From an uncultured Dorea sp. (GTDB lineage Bacteria; Bacillota; Clostridia; Lachnospirales; Lachnospiraceae): 64,000 nucleotides of DNA. How positions within the stretch are numbered: the first letter of the stretch is position 1; each line of letters begins with the position of its first letter. A model generated the notes under the pieces. That model saw only the letters and a program-made list of their open reading frames with translations, was not told the DNA's origin and searched no databases. Location of the stretch: NCBI GenBank assembly GCA_910584095.1, contig CAJTYU010000013.1:1-64000 (forward strand), in the 5' to 3' direction. The position numbers and the translations under genes are program-made. Below are positions 53,880-63,205 of the stretch, one piece after another.

Positions 53880-53914
53880 AAAAAAGTCAAGGATATTCCC
53901 TTTTGGAAATATCC
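53880..53914 (-). terminator. Terminator after the polysaccharide deacetylase
   Basis: On the minus strand GGATATTTCC-AAAA-GGGAATATCC, followed by TTGACTTTTTT. Confidence 0.8.
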
Positions 53915-53948
53915 CCGAAGATTTATCACATCTTTATGTAAAGAATAT

Positions 53949-55529
53949 CTATTTATTAAAATCAGTATACGAAACTCCGTTCTTTAATACGATTCCCCTT
54001 GCTTCCGCCAGTTCTGTTACAGTCACAAGCTGGTAGCCGTTATTCACCAGCCGGGGGATCAGCTCAATTGCCGCGTCCACCGAAGGACTATGTATATCAT
54101 GCATCAGTACGATATCGCCGTCATCCGCGTTAGCCAGCACATTGTCAATCGTCATCTGCGCATTCATCGTCTGCCAATCCAGCGTGTCAACATTCCACAA
54201 AATCATCGGCATGCCGACACTCGCACTTACATTATCATCAATCGCTCCATAGGGCGGTCTCATAACGGTCGCGGGCTGTCCGCAGGCCTTCTTAAGAAGC
54301 TCGTTCGTCTTTCCGATCTGGCCGGCTCCGCCGTCGTTTTCCTGCGTCAGCTGGGGATGATCGTAGGAATGGTTGCCTATCTCGCATTCCAGCTTCTTCA
54401 TTCGCTTAATCTCTTTTGCATATTCTTCTACATTCTTGCCCTGCATGAAGAATGTTGCATGCGCATTATACTTCTCCAAAACATCCAGAAGCTCTCCAGT
54501 CCTTTCGCCGGGACCGTCGTCAAATGTCAGAGCCATCATCGGCTTATCCGGATCAATCTTGCTTTCTCTGGAAACCAGCTTGCCATCGTCCGCAAATTTA
54601 CATTTAGATGAACCAACCTGATGATTCCCCGTAAACATAAGACCATCCTCGTCAAAGCAGTACAGCTCGTCGTCAAATTCCATCCATCCCACAGCCATCG
54701 TACCATTCGGATTCAGGTAACACTTCCCCCCATCCTTCTTCTTCCATGTATCCTTCTCCATAATACCCTTCTTTGTAAAATGGTACTTCTGCCCGTTTAT
54801 GTCCTGCCATCCGGTTACTTTCTTTCCATCCTCGCCAAAATAATACTGTTCTCCCTTGGAGTTAATAAACTCATTCTCCACATAGGAGCCGTCATAACGC
54901 TGAAATTTATCGCCCTTCCATTCGCCAATTTTATTCTTTACTTTCAAGCTTCCATCAGAGGTGGTCAGAAAAATCTTGTCTTCCCACTTTGTCTTAATCT
55001 CATTCGATAGTTCGTCAGAAAGCCCCAGCTTGACAGGAAATGTTCCTTCCTCTTTACCATCTGCCTCACAGGTCAGAGCAATTCCATCTCCCGTATTCAT
55101 CCTAATTACCAAATCCTTAACCTTATATCCTGAGGATTCGTCCAGCAGAATCTCCTGCTGTCCTTCCGGACAGACTGCCGTTACAGTCATTGCAGGAACC
55201 GGCTCATCCTGAAAGATCTCCATGTTATTGACCGTCAGTGTAATCTGCGCGCTGGTATCCTTTCCGCTGGCAGATGCCATCTGTACGAATAAAATCACAA
55301 ACAAGCATAGTACCGCTGCGCCGGCAAATCTCATATTAACCTTATGCCCTTTTAACAAATCTTTTGCTGCGCTTATTTTTCCTGCCCTGCGATCTTTCGT
55401 ATCTGGCTTAACAGTACTCCGGACGGCCGCATTCAGCTTAATTGTGTTCCGGCTTACCGCATTCTGCCTTTCTGTATTCTTTTTAACGCTTTTACGTCGC
55501 CTTCCTCTGTGATATTTTTTCTTAGTCAT
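53949..55529 (-). CDS. Membrane-anchored polysaccharide deacetylase with cell-wall-binding repeats
   Basis: 526 aa. A very basic cytoplasmic N-terminus (about 1-65) and one membrane segment (about 67-86) precede a beta-rich region (about 92-185). Four or five choline/glucan-binding-type repeats follow (about 214-318; for example GKKVTGWQDINGQKYHF). The C-terminal NodB domain (about 325-520) has TFDDGPGERT (metal Asp), NHSYDHPQ (two metal His), RPPYGAI, DTLDW and LMHDIH, so all five catalytic motifs are intact. Likely deacetylates peptidoglycan or another wall glycan outside the cell. It has its own promoter and terminator. Confidence 0.9.
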   Translation of the reverse strand: MTKKKYHRGRRRKSVKKNTERQNAVSRNTIKLNAAVRSTVKPDTKDRRAGKISAAKDLLKGHKVNMRFAGAAVLCLFVILFVQMASASGKDTSAQITLTVNNMEIFQDEPVPAMTVTAVCPEGQQEILLDESSGYKVKDLVIRMNTGDGIALTCEADGKEEGTFPVKLGLSDELSNEIKTKWEDKIFLTTSDGSLKVKNKIGEWKGDKFQRYDGSYVENEFINSKGEQYYFGEDGKKVTGWQDINGQKYHFTKKGIMEKDTWKKKDGGKCYLNPNGTMAVGWMEFDDELYCFDEDGLMFTGNHQVGSSKCKFADDGKLVSRESKIDPDKPMMALTFDDGPGERTGELLDVLEKYNAHATFFMQGKNVEEYAKEIKRMKKLECEIGNHSYDHPQLTQENDGGAGQIGKTNELLKKACGQPATVMRPPYGAIDDNVSASVGMPMILWNVDTLDWQTMNAQMTIDNVLANADDGDIVLMHDIHSPSVDAAIELIPRLVNNGYQLVTVTELAEARGIVLKNGVSYTDFNK

Positions 55530-55575
55530 TTGTACCGGCTTCCCTCTGTATATCTCTTGTACATTAGTCTGTAAA

Positions 55576-55604
55576 AGTATAACATTTGATTTTTCTCAGT
55601 GCAA
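55576..55604 (-). promoter_or_regulatory. Promoter of the polysaccharide deacetylase
   Basis: Minus-strand TTGCAC (55604-55599) and TATACT (55581-55576), 17-bp spacer. Confidence 0.65.
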
Positions 55605-55622
55605 TAAAATGGTTAAAATATT

Positions 55623-55649
55623 TAAAAACGTAATAATCTTTAATATTAC
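55623..55649 (-). terminator. Terminator after serA
   Basis: GTAATA (55649-55644) and TATTAC (55635-55630) on the minus strand, followed by GTTTTTAAATATTTT. The stem is short and AT-rich but well placed. Confidence 0.5.
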
Positions 55650-55656
55650 TTAATAA

Positions 55657-56820
55657 CTAATTAAGAACTCTCACCCGGAGCACTCCTTCAATTGCAAGCA
55701 GATCCTGCGTCACTGTTTTCGGAATATCAGAATCTACATCTATCATCGTGTATGCGTACCCGCCCTTACTCTTATTTGTCATATCTGCAATGTTCATGTT
55801 ATCCTTTGAAAGCACATTAGAAAACTGGCCGATCATATTTGGAATATTATGATGGAGTACCGTAATTCTCTTATGCTCCCCTGGATGCCCCATATCACAA
55901 TTCGGATAATTTACGGAATTTTTAATATTTCCATACTCCAGATAATCCCGCATCTCTCTAACTGCCATCTTTGCACAGTTGTCCTCTGCCTCTTCCGTTG
56001 AAGCTCCCAGATGAGGAATTACAATTGCCCCCTTCACCCCGGTAATCTCCGGCGTCGGAAAATCCGTCACATAGTGCTTCACCTTGCCGGAAACCAGCGC
56101 GTCCACAACCGCCTCGCTGTTCACCAGAACATCTCTCGCAAAATTCAGGAGGATAACTCCTTCCTTCATCAGTCCGATAGCGCCCGCATCAATCATCCCC
56201 TTTGTGCTGTCCATCGCCGGAACATGTATGGTAATGTAGTCGCATTCGCTGTATATCTCATCCACGCTTCTTGCATGGCGGATACTTCTAGAGAGCTTCC
56301 ATGCAGAATCCACGGATACATACGGATCATATCCGTATACGTCCATTCCAAGATTCGCAGCCGCATTAGCAACCAGCACGCCGATTGCCCCAAGGCCAAT
56401 AACGCCAAGCTTTTTTCCTTCCAACTCACATCCTGCAAACTGTTTCTTTGCTTTCTCTGCATCCTTGGCAATGTTGCCGTCCTCTTCATTTTCCTGTACC
56501 CAATTGATGCCGCCGATAATATCCCGGGAAGCAAGAAGCATTCCTGCAATCACCAATTCCTTTACTCCGTTAGCGTTAGCTCCGGGCGTATTAAATACTA
56601 CGATTCCCTCCTTAGCGCAGCGCTCCAGCGGAATATTATTCACTCCGGCCCCGGCTCTTGCAATCACTTTCAGATTCCTGCCAAATTCCATATCATGGAG
56701 AGACGCGCTTCTTACCAGAATCCCGTCCGCTTCTTTCGCATCGCTTACCGGCGCATAATCATAAGTCAGTTTCCCCAGCCCTACGTCAGAAATCGCATTA
56801 TAGCAATAATACTTATACAT
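55657..56820 (-). CDS. serA: D-3-phosphoglycerate dehydrogenase
   Basis: First step of serine synthesis from 3-phosphoglycerate. 387 aa with substrate domain, NAD-binding GLGAIGVLVANAAANLGM, catalytic His-side region PHLGASTEEAE and a C-terminal ACT domain (about 310-387; NMANMTNKSKGGYAYTMIDV, here read INIADMTNKS...) that may bind serine. It starts 2 bp after serC, so the two are cotranscribed. Confidence 0.95.
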   Translation of the reverse strand: MYKYYCYNAISDVGLGKLTYDYAPVSDAKEADGILVRSASLHDMEFGRNLKVIARAGAGVNNIPLERCAKEGIVVFNTPGANANGVKELVIAGMLLASRDIIGGINWVQENEEDGNIAKDAEKAKKQFAGCELEGKKLGVIGLGAIGVLVANAAANLGMDVYGYDPYVSVDSAWKLSRSIRHARSVDEIYSECDYITIHVPAMDSTKGMIDAGAIGLMKEGVILLNFARDVLVNSEAVVDALVSGKVKHYVTDFPTPEITGVKGAIVIPHLGASTEEAEDNCAKMAVREMRDYLEYGNIKNSVNYPNCDMGHPGEHKRITVLHHNIPNMIGQFSNVLSKDNMNIADMTNKSKGGYAYTMIDVDSDIPKTVTQDLLAIEGVLRVRVLN

Positions 56821-56822
56821 AA

Positions 56823-57905
56823 TTACAGATTCTCCTCCTCAAACTTCTTCATAAAGGCCACAAGCGCTTCCACGCCCTCAATCGGCATCGCATTGTAAAT
56901 ACTTGCCCGCATGCCGCCTACCGTCCTGTGTCCCTTCAGATTCTCAAAGCCCGCTGCCTGAGACTCTTTCACAAACTTCGCATCCAGTTCTTTGTCCCCC
57001 GTAACAAACGGAACATTCATAAGTGAACGGTCCTTCTTTTCTACGGTTCCCTTAAAAAGCCTGCTCTCGTCCAGAAAATCATAGAGAATCTTTGCTTTCT
57101 TCTCGTTGTATTCCTTCATGGCCGCAAGGCCGCCTTTTCTTTTCAGCCATTTAAATACCTTCCCGCAGATATAGATACCATATGCCGGCGGGGTATTATA
57201 CAGAGATCCTGCATCCGCGTGAGTCTTGTATTTCAGCATGGTAGGCGTGCCCTCTGGCACATCGTCTGTAATCAAATCCTCACGGATAATCACAATAACT
57301 ACTCCCGCAGGACCGATATTTTTCTGAACTCCGCCGTATATTACGCCATATTTTGTCACATCCACAGGCTCTGACAGAAAGCAGGAAGACACATCGGAAA
57401 CCAAAAGCTTGCCCTTTGTATCGGGAAGCTCTTTATATTTGGTTCCATAAATCGTATTATTCTCGCAGATATAAACATAGTCTGCGTTCTCTGATATCGG
57501 CAAATTCGAAACATCCGGTATGTAGGAGAAGGTCTTATCCTCAGAAGAGGCTATCTTATTTGCTTTGCCGTATTTCTGTGCTTCCTGATATGCCTTCTTT
57601 GCCCACTGTCCTGTTACGATATAATCTGCTTCTCCGTGTTTCATCAGGTTCATAGGAATCATGGCAAACTGCTGGGATGCCCCGCCTTGCAGAAACAAAA
57701 CTTTGTAATTATCCGGAATATTCATCAACTCTCTCAAATCTGCCTCGGCGGTATCAATGATTTCCTGATAAGCCTTCGAGCGGTGACTCATTTCCATTAC
57801 CGACATTCCCGTTTTGTTGTAGTCCAGCATCTCTGCCGCTGCTTCCTTAAGCACCTCCTCCGGCAGTACTGCCGGTCCTGCTGAAAAGTTGTACACTCTG
57901 CTCAT
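56823..57905 (-). CDS. serC: Phosphoserine aminotransferase
   Basis: A PLP enzyme converting 3-phosphohydroxypyruvate to phosphoserine. It begins MSRVYNFSAGPAVLPEEVLK. FLQGGASQQFAMIPMNL and VSDVSSCFLSEPVDV lead to the PLP Lys in YGGVQKNIGPAG. The length of 360 aa is typical. It pairs with serA downstream; ilvB lies 66 bp upstream. Confidence 0.96.
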   Translation of the reverse strand: MSRVYNFSAGPAVLPEEVLKEAAAEMLDYNKTGMSVMEMSHRSKAYQEIIDTAEADLRELMNIPDNYKVLFLQGGASQQFAMIPMNLMKHGEADYIVTGQWAKKAYQEAQKYGKANKIASSEDKTFSYIPDVSNLPISENADYVYICENNTIYGTKYKELPDTKGKLLVSDVSSCFLSEPVDVTKYGVIYGGVQKNIGPAGVVIVIIREDLITDDVPEGTPTMLKYKTHADAGSLYNTPPAYGIYICGKVFKWLKRKGGLAAMKEYNEKKAKILYDFLDESRLFKGTVEKKDRSLMNVPFVTGDKELDAKFVKESQAAGFENLKGHRTVGGMRASIYNAMPIEGVEALVAFMKKFEEENL

Positions 57906-57971
57906 TTTTCATTCCTCCATTAACATATCCATTATCAAGTATCAATCAGCTTTGATTTCTCAATGTCTTCC

Positions 57972-59651
57972 TTAAGATTGCTCTTTGAGGTCCTGCTCGT
58001 CGAAAGCTTCGCTGATCGGCGCGCCGGGCGCCACCATCGGCCACACCTTATCATCCGAGCCAATCCGGCAGTCTATTACCACCGGCGCCTCCATTGTAAG
58101 CGCTTTTGCAAACGCCTCTTTGAATTCTTCTTTTGATTCAACACGGATTCCTGCCGCTCCCAAAGCCTCTGCAAGCTTTACAAAATCTACTTTATCATTC
58201 AATACAGTCGCCGAATATCTTTTGCCATAGAACAAATCCTGCCACTGCCTTACCATTCCCAATACATGATTATTCATTACAATCTGAATTACCGGAATAT
58301 TATATCTTGCCGCTGTTGCAATCTCGTTCATATTCATACGAAAGCATCCGTCCCCGGCAATATTCACAACCGTTTTTTCCGGCCGGCCCATCTTCGCTCC
58401 GAGAGAAGCGCCCAGTCCATAGCCCATGGTGCCTAATCCCCCCGATGTTAGAAGAGTTCTCGGCTCTGTAAATTTATAATACTGAGCCGTCCACATCTGA
58501 TGCTGTCCCACCTCGGTAACAACAAGAGCGTCTCCCTTTGTCTGCCGGTAAACCTCCTCAACCACATAAGGTCCTGTCAGTCCTTCCTCAGAATAGGTAA
58601 GCGGATATTTTTCCTTGTATTCCTGAATCTTTGCAATCCATTCCGAATGTTTAAGCTGCCCCAGCTTCTTATTTATTTTGGAGAGGGACACCTTCAGATC
58701 GCCTACGATCCCTTCATGAATGAGCACATTCTTATTCATCTCAGCCGCATCTACGTCGAACTGCAGGATTTTGGCGCGGCTTGCAAATTTCTTCGCATTG
58801 CCGGTAACTCGGTCGCTGAATCTGGCTCCCAGCACAATCAGCAGGTCGCATTCACTGACGCCGTAATTTGCCGCCTTGGTTCCGTGCATGCCCAGCATGC
58901 CTGTATACAACTTATCAGTTCCGGGAAATGCTCCTTTTCCCATCAGGGAATCGGTAACCGGAGCATCTGCCTTCTTTACAAATTCATAAATCTCCTTCGA
59001 CGCTCCTGACAGAATCCCGCCTCCGCCAATGAACACAAACGGCTTCTTTGACTTATTAATCATCCTTACCGCATGGTCTAACCTTGTTTCGCTGATATGT
59101 TCGGGAGGCAGTACCGGCATAATCTTCCTTGGCTTATAATCTGCTTTATTTGCAGTTACATCCTTGGGGATATCAATCAGAACCGGGCCCGGCCTTCCCT
59201 TTTTTGCAATGACAAACGCCTTGCGGATCGTATCTGCCAATTGCTTTACATCCTTTACTATATAATTATGCTTGGTAATCGGCATGGTGACTCCCGCGAT
59301 ATCTACTTCCTGAAAACTGTCTTTTCCAAGAAGGGATACGCCTACATTACAGGTAATCGCCACTACAGGTATGGAATCCATGTATGCCGTCGCAATCCCT
59401 GTAACCAGATTCGTCGCCCCCGGCCCGCTGGTAGCGAAGCATACTCCTACCTTCCCGGTTGCCCTTGCATAGCCGTCCGCCGCATGAGCCGCTCCCTGTT
59501 CATGGGAAGTTAAAATATGCGTAATCTCATCGCTGTGTTTGTACAGTTCGTCATATACATTCAGGATTGCGCCGCCCGGATATCCAAAAACGGTATCAAC
59601 CCCCTGTTCTTTCAGACATTCAATAACAATTTGTGATCCTGTAAGCTGCAT
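57972..59651 (-). CDS. ilvB: Acetolactate synthase large subunit
   Basis: A ThDP/FAD enzyme of branched-chain amino acid synthesis. FGYPGGAILNVYDEL with the catalytic Glu in TSHEQGAAHAADGYAR, FATSGPGATNLVTGIA, and the ThDP/Mg motif GDGCFRMNMNEIATAARYNIPVIQIVMNN split as GDG...NN. 559 aa. No small regulatory subunit (ilvH/N) is adjacent, so feedback control depends on a gene elsewhere. It is cotranscribed with ilvD (21-bp gap). Confidence 0.94.
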   Translation of the reverse strand: MQLTGSQIVIECLKEQGVDTVFGYPGGAILNVYDELYKHSDEITHILTSHEQGAAHAADGYARATGKVGVCFATSGPGATNLVTGIATAYMDSIPVVAITCNVGVSLLGKDSFQEVDIAGVTMPITKHNYIVKDVKQLADTIRKAFVIAKKGRPGPVLIDIPKDVTANKADYKPRKIMPVLPPEHISETRLDHAVRMINKSKKPFVFIGGGGILSGASKEIYEFVKKADAPVTDSLMGKGAFPGTDKLYTGMLGMHGTKAANYGVSECDLLIVLGARFSDRVTGNAKKFASRAKILQFDVDAAEMNKNVLIHEGIVGDLKVSLSKINKKLGQLKHSEWIAKIQEYKEKYPLTYSEEGLTGPYVVEEVYRQTKGDALVVTEVGQHQMWTAQYYKFTEPRTLLTSGGLGTMGYGLGASLGAKMGRPEKTVVNIAGDGCFRMNMNEIATAARYNIPVIQIVMNNHVLGMVRQWQDLFYGKRYSATVLNDKVDFVKLAEALGAAGIRVESKEEFKEAFAKALTMEAPVVIDCRIGSDDKVWPMVAPGAPISEAFDEQDLKEQS

Positions 59652-59672
59652 CCTATAAACCTCTCTAATGAA

Positions 59673-61343
59673 TTATTTCTTTGGAATCTCAAGCACCGCG
59701 CCCCTGTTTCCGGAAGTAACCATTGCAGCATATCTCGCAAGATATCCTGTGGTAACCTTCGGTTCTCTCGGTTTCCAGTTCTTTCTTCTTAATTCTAAAA
59801 TCTCATCCGGAACATCCAGTTCCAGTGACAGTTCCGGTATATTAATTTTAATGATATCTCCTTCCTCTACCAGCGCAATGGGACCTCCCACCGCTGCCTC
59901 CGGCGATACATGACCGATGGAGGCGCCTCTAGACGCGCCGCTGAACCGTCCGTCCGTAATCAGCGCGACACTAGCTCCAAGTCCCATTCCGGCAATTGCC
60001 GAAGTTGGATTCAGCATTTCTCTCATACCTGGTCCGCCCTTTGGTCCTTCGTAACGGATCACTACTACGTCTCCCGCTACAATTTTACCTCCTTTAATCG
60101 CATCAATCGCATCCTCTTCACACTCAAACACTCTTGCCGGACCTTCATGTATCAGCATCTCCTCCACAACTGCGGAACGCTTTACTACGCTTCCGTCAGG
60201 GGCAAGATTGCCCTTCAAAACTGCCAATCCTCCTGTCTTAGAGTATGGATTTTCCACCGGACGGATGACCTCCGGATTCCGATTAACAGCATCTTTAATA
60301 TTCTCCCCCACAGTCTTTCCTGTGACGGTCATGCAGTCTGTATGTAAAAGCTTAAGCTTATCCAGTTCTTTCATCACCGCATACACGCCTCCTGCCTCGT
60401 TCAAATCCTCCATGTAAGTCGGACCTGCCGGAGCAAGGTGGCACAGATTCGGAGTTTCCTCACTGATGCCGTTTGCAAAGTCAATCTCAAAATCCATACC
60501 GATTTCGTGAGCGATCGCTGGAAGATGCAGCATACTATTGGTCGAACATCCCAGCGCCATATCGACAGTCAGCGCATTTAAAATTGCATCCTCCGTCATA
60601 ATGTCCCTTGGGCGGATATTCTTCTTGAGAAGCTCCATTACCTTCATGCCCGCTCTTTTGGCAAGACGGATTCTCTCAGAATAAACTGCCGGGATCGTAC
60701 CGTTTCCTCCAAGTCCCATACCCAAAACCTCAGTCAGGCAGTTCATGCTATTTGCTGTATACATACCGGAACAAGAGCCGCAGGTAGGACAGGTCTTATT
60801 CTCAAATTCCAAAAGTCCTTCATCAGACAGGGTTCCTGCCGCATTGGCTCCCACTGCCTCAAACATGCTGGAAAGGCTGGTTTTCTTTCCCTGTACCCGG
60901 CCCGCCAGCATAGGACCTCCGCTGACAAAAATTGTCGGTACATTAATCCTTGCCGCCGCCATCAAAAGTCCCGGCACGTTCTTGTCACAGTTCGGCACCA
61001 TAACCAAAGCGTCAAACTGATGTGCAAGAGCCATAGACTCTGTAGAGTCCGCAATCAGATCCCTAGTAACCAGAGAATACTTCATCCCAATATGCCCCAT
61101 GGCGATTCCATCGCACACTGCAATTGCCGGAAATACGATCGGTGTGCCTCCCGCCATGGCGACTCCTTGCTTTACTGCATTTACAATCTTATCCAGATTC
61201 ATATGTCCGGGAACTATCTCATTATAAGAACTTACAATGCCGACTAACGGACGCTCCATCTCTTCCTTTGTGAGACCTAATGCATTAAAAAGCGACCGGT
61301 GCGGCGCCTGCTGTTTTCCCTTTGTAACTGTATCACTTTTCAT
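59673..61343 (-). CDS. ilvD: Dihydroxy-acid dehydratase
   Basis: An iron-sulfur dehydratase of Ile/Val synthesis. Cluster Cys residues lie in VPNCDKNVPG and CPTCGSCSGMYTANSMN; AVCDGIAMGHIGMKYSL and SDGRFSGASRG-type (TDGRFSGASRGASIGHV) blocks are present. 556 aa from ATG 61343 with AAGGAGG at 7 nt; an ATG at 61361 is less likely. Confidence 0.96.
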   Translation of the reverse strand: MKSDTVTKGKQQAPHRSLFNALGLTKEEMERPLVGIVSSYNEIVPGHMNLDKIVNAVKQGVAMAGGTPIVFPAIAVCDGIAMGHIGMKYSLVTRDLIADSTESMALAHQFDALVMVPNCDKNVPGLLMAAARINVPTIFVSGGPMLAGRVQGKKTSLSSMFEAVGANAAGTLSDEGLLEFENKTCPTCGSCSGMYTANSMNCLTEVLGMGLGGNGTIPAVYSERIRLAKRAGMKVMELLKKNIRPRDIMTEDAILNALTVDMALGCSTNSMLHLPAIAHEIGMDFEIDFANGISEETPNLCHLAPAGPTYMEDLNEAGGVYAVMKELDKLKLLHTDCMTVTGKTVGENIKDAVNRNPEVIRPVENPYSKTGGLAVLKGNLAPDGSVVKRSAVVEEMLIHEGPARVFECEEDAIDAIKGGKIVAGDVVVIRYEGPKGGPGMREMLNPTSAIAGMGLGASVALITDGRFSGASRGASIGHVSPEAAVGGPIALVEEGDIIKINIPELSLELDVPDEILELRRKNWKPREPKVTTGYLARYAAMVTSGNRGAVLEIPKK

Positions 61344-61391
61344 TTTTTTCCTCCTTTTCATCCGTGTTTAACATAACTGCTATTTTAAATT

Positions 61392-62477
61392 TTATTCTAT
61401 ATATCCTGCAATCAGATTTCCCATCTCGGCAGTGCCAATCTGCAGCTTGCCCTCTGACATAATATCAATGGTGCGATAGCCTTCCTTCAGTACTTTTGCG
61501 ACAGCTTTTTCAATAGCGTCTGCTTCCTTATCCAGATCAAAGCTGAACCGAAGCATCATTGCCGCCGACAAAATTGTCGCGATTGGGTTGGCAATTCCCT
61601 TTCCTGCTATATCCGGAGCTGAACCTCCGCTCGGCTCATAAAGACCGAATTTCGTCTCATTTAGGCTTGCGCTTGCCAGCATTCCGATGGAACCGGTCAC
61701 CATGCTTGCTTCATCAGACAAAATATCCCCAAACATATTCTCTGTCAGGATTACGTCAAACTGCTTCGGATCCTTTACGAGCTGCATCGCACAATTGTCC
61801 ACCAGCATATGCTCTAACATTACCTCCGGATACTCCTTCGCAACCTGCTCTACAACTTTTCTCCATAATCTGGAAGAATCCAAAACATTCGCCTTATCCA
61901 CGCTGGTTACCTTTTTTCTGCGTTTCATGGCGATATCGAAGCCGCGTTTTGCAATACGCCTGATTTCATTTTCATTATAGCAGAGAGAATCTGCAGCTGT
62001 CAGGACTCCATTTTCTTCCACTGTCTTCCGCTCTCCAAAATAAAGTCCTCCCGTCAGTTCCCTCATAATCATCATGTCAAAGCCGCCCTCAGTTATCTCC
62101 TCTTTCAGAGGGCAGGCGCCTTTCAGCTCCTCATACAGAACTGCCGGCCTTAAATTAGCAAACAGATTCAATTCCTTCCTTATCCTAAGCAGCCCGGCCT
62201 CCGGCCTTTTCGACGGCTCTAATTTATACCATGGCGAAGTCTTCGCATCCCCGCCGATAGAGCCCATCAAAACTGCATCACAGGACTTCGCCGTCTGAAT
62301 TGTCCCATCCGTAAGGGGAATCCCGTGCACATCAATAGAAGCTCCTCCCATCAAAAGCTGTTCGTAAGAGCAGGTATGCCCATAAACAAAAGCTGTCTTA
62401 TCCAAGACCTTCATTGCCTCGGTCACAATCTCCGGTCCGATTCCGTCCCCTTTAATCACGCCAATTTTCAGATTCAT
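61392..62477 (-). CDS. leuB: 3-isopropylmalate dehydrogenase
   Basis: Oxidative decarboxylation in leucine synthesis. It begins MNLKIGVIKGDGIGPEI. The substrate/metal region is DNCAMQLVKDPKQFDVILTENMFGDILSDEAS and the NAD loop EPSGGSAPDIAGKGIANP, each recognised by their cores. 361 aa from ATG 62477, which has AGGAAG. An in-frame upstream extension to 62519 derives from the repeat-rich leader and is not typical of LeuB. First gene of leuB-ilvD-ilvB; leuA/C/D and ilvC are not in the window. Confidence 0.94.
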   Translation of the reverse strand: MNLKIGVIKGDGIGPEIVTEAMKVLDKTAFVYGHTCSYEQLLMGGASIDVHGIPLTDGTIQTAKSCDAVLMGSIGGDAKTSPWYKLEPSKRPEAGLLRIRKELNLFANLRPAVLYEELKGACPLKEEITEGGFDMMIMRELTGGLYFGERKTVEENGVLTAADSLCYNENEIRRIAKRGFDIAMKRRKKVTSVDKANVLDSSRLWRKVVEQVAKEYPEVMLEHMLVDNCAMQLVKDPKQFDVILTENMFGDILSDEASMVTGSIGMLASASLNETKFGLYEPSGGSAPDIAGKGIANPIATILSAAMMLRFSFDLDKEADAIEKAVAKVLKEGYRTIDIMSEGKLQIGTAEMGNLIAGYIE

Positions 62478-62524
62478 ACGATACTTCCTTTCTGTATTCG
62501 TTTCTCGCTTTCGCGCCAACTTTT

Positions 62525-62653
62525 CAACGAATGCCTACCTCTATTCCGCTTCGCTCCATATCGGTATTCGTTTCACTCATATAGACCGCGAAACGAATCT
62601 CAGATGCCCTGCAAGCAGTCCTCTGAGATTCGTCTCACGGTCTGCATTCGTTG
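62525..62653. repeat. Nested inverted repeat forming a closed structure in the leuB leader
   Basis: The outer arms CAACGAATGC (62525-62534) and GCATTCGTTG (62644-62653) pair perfectly. The inner 21-nt arms (62584-62604 and 62622-62642) match at 19 of 21 positions, both mismatches being G-U compatible on one strand. The loop can fold CTGC-TT-GCAG. GTATTCGTTTC recurs at 62494-62504 and 62571-62581. The predicted transcript starts almost exactly at the outer arm. No T-box signature is present. Confidence 0.7.
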
Positions 62654-62662
62654 TTATCGTTT

Positions 62663-62691
62663 ATCTTATCGCATTTTCCTTTTGCTTTCAA
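62663..62691 (-). promoter_or_regulatory. Sigma-A promoter of leuB-ilvD-ilvB
   Basis: Minus-strand TTGAAA (62691-62686) and TAAGAT (62668-62663), 17-bp spacer. Leader of about 175 nt. Confidence 0.75.
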
Positions 62692-62711
62692 CCCTTCATT
62701 GCGGAAAAGTG

Positions 62712-62748
62712 CAAAAAATTAGAGCGTCCTCTGTTTTAAAGAGAACGC
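62712..62748 (-). terminator. Terminator after yajC
   Basis: GCGTTCTCT (62748-62740) pairs with AGAGGACGC (62732-62724) on the minus strand, followed by TCTAATTTTTT. Confidence 0.9.
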
Positions 62749-62775
62749 CCGGCTTCTGCCATCATTGCTATTTGG

Positions 62776-63078
62776 TTACTCCGCCGCCGGTTTCTCAACC
62801 TGCGCAATTGCCGCCTTCTGCATTGGAATACGGCAGTTTCTATTACTTCCAAATTCAACAATCACATCATCGTCTGTAATATCGATAACAACTCCATAAA
62901 ATCCGCTGGTAGTAAGCACTGTATCTCCAACTTCCAATTCAGAAATCATCGCCGCTACTCTCTTCTGTTCCTTCTTCTGCGGTCTCATCAAAATCCAGTA
63001 GAAACCTCCGATAATAACTGCATAAATAAGAATTATACTAAGTCCGCCGCCGAATCCTGACGCTGCTAATGTAAACAT
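62776..63078 (-). CDS. yajC: Preprotein translocase subunit YajC
   Basis: A 100-aa protein with one N-terminal membrane segment (about 10-30) followed by MRPQKKEQKR and a cytoplasmic beta domain (LEVGDTVLTTSGFYGVV). Part of the SecDF-YajC complex. It lies downstream of tgt, the usual order. Confidence 0.94.
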   Translation of the reverse strand: MFTLAASGFGGGLSIILIYAVIIGGFYWILMRPQKKEQKRVAAMISELEVGDTVLTTSGFYGVVIDITDDDVIVEFGSNRNCRIPMQKAAIAQVEKPAAE

Positions 63079-63205
63079 ATCCTATTCCTCCTGTAAAATG
63101 CTATACTTCTTCTTTTTTAGACACTAATGGTATCATACACAATTTCTGACGATTCAGCAAGCATTTTTTCAATTCTTTATTTTCTTTCAATTTTTGTCTT
63201 GAAAA

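Noticed and set aside
62478..62711. T-box or classical leader-peptide attenuator before leuB
   Set aside because: No T-box core sequence, no Leu/Ile/Val-rich leader peptide, and no terminator between promoter and leuB.
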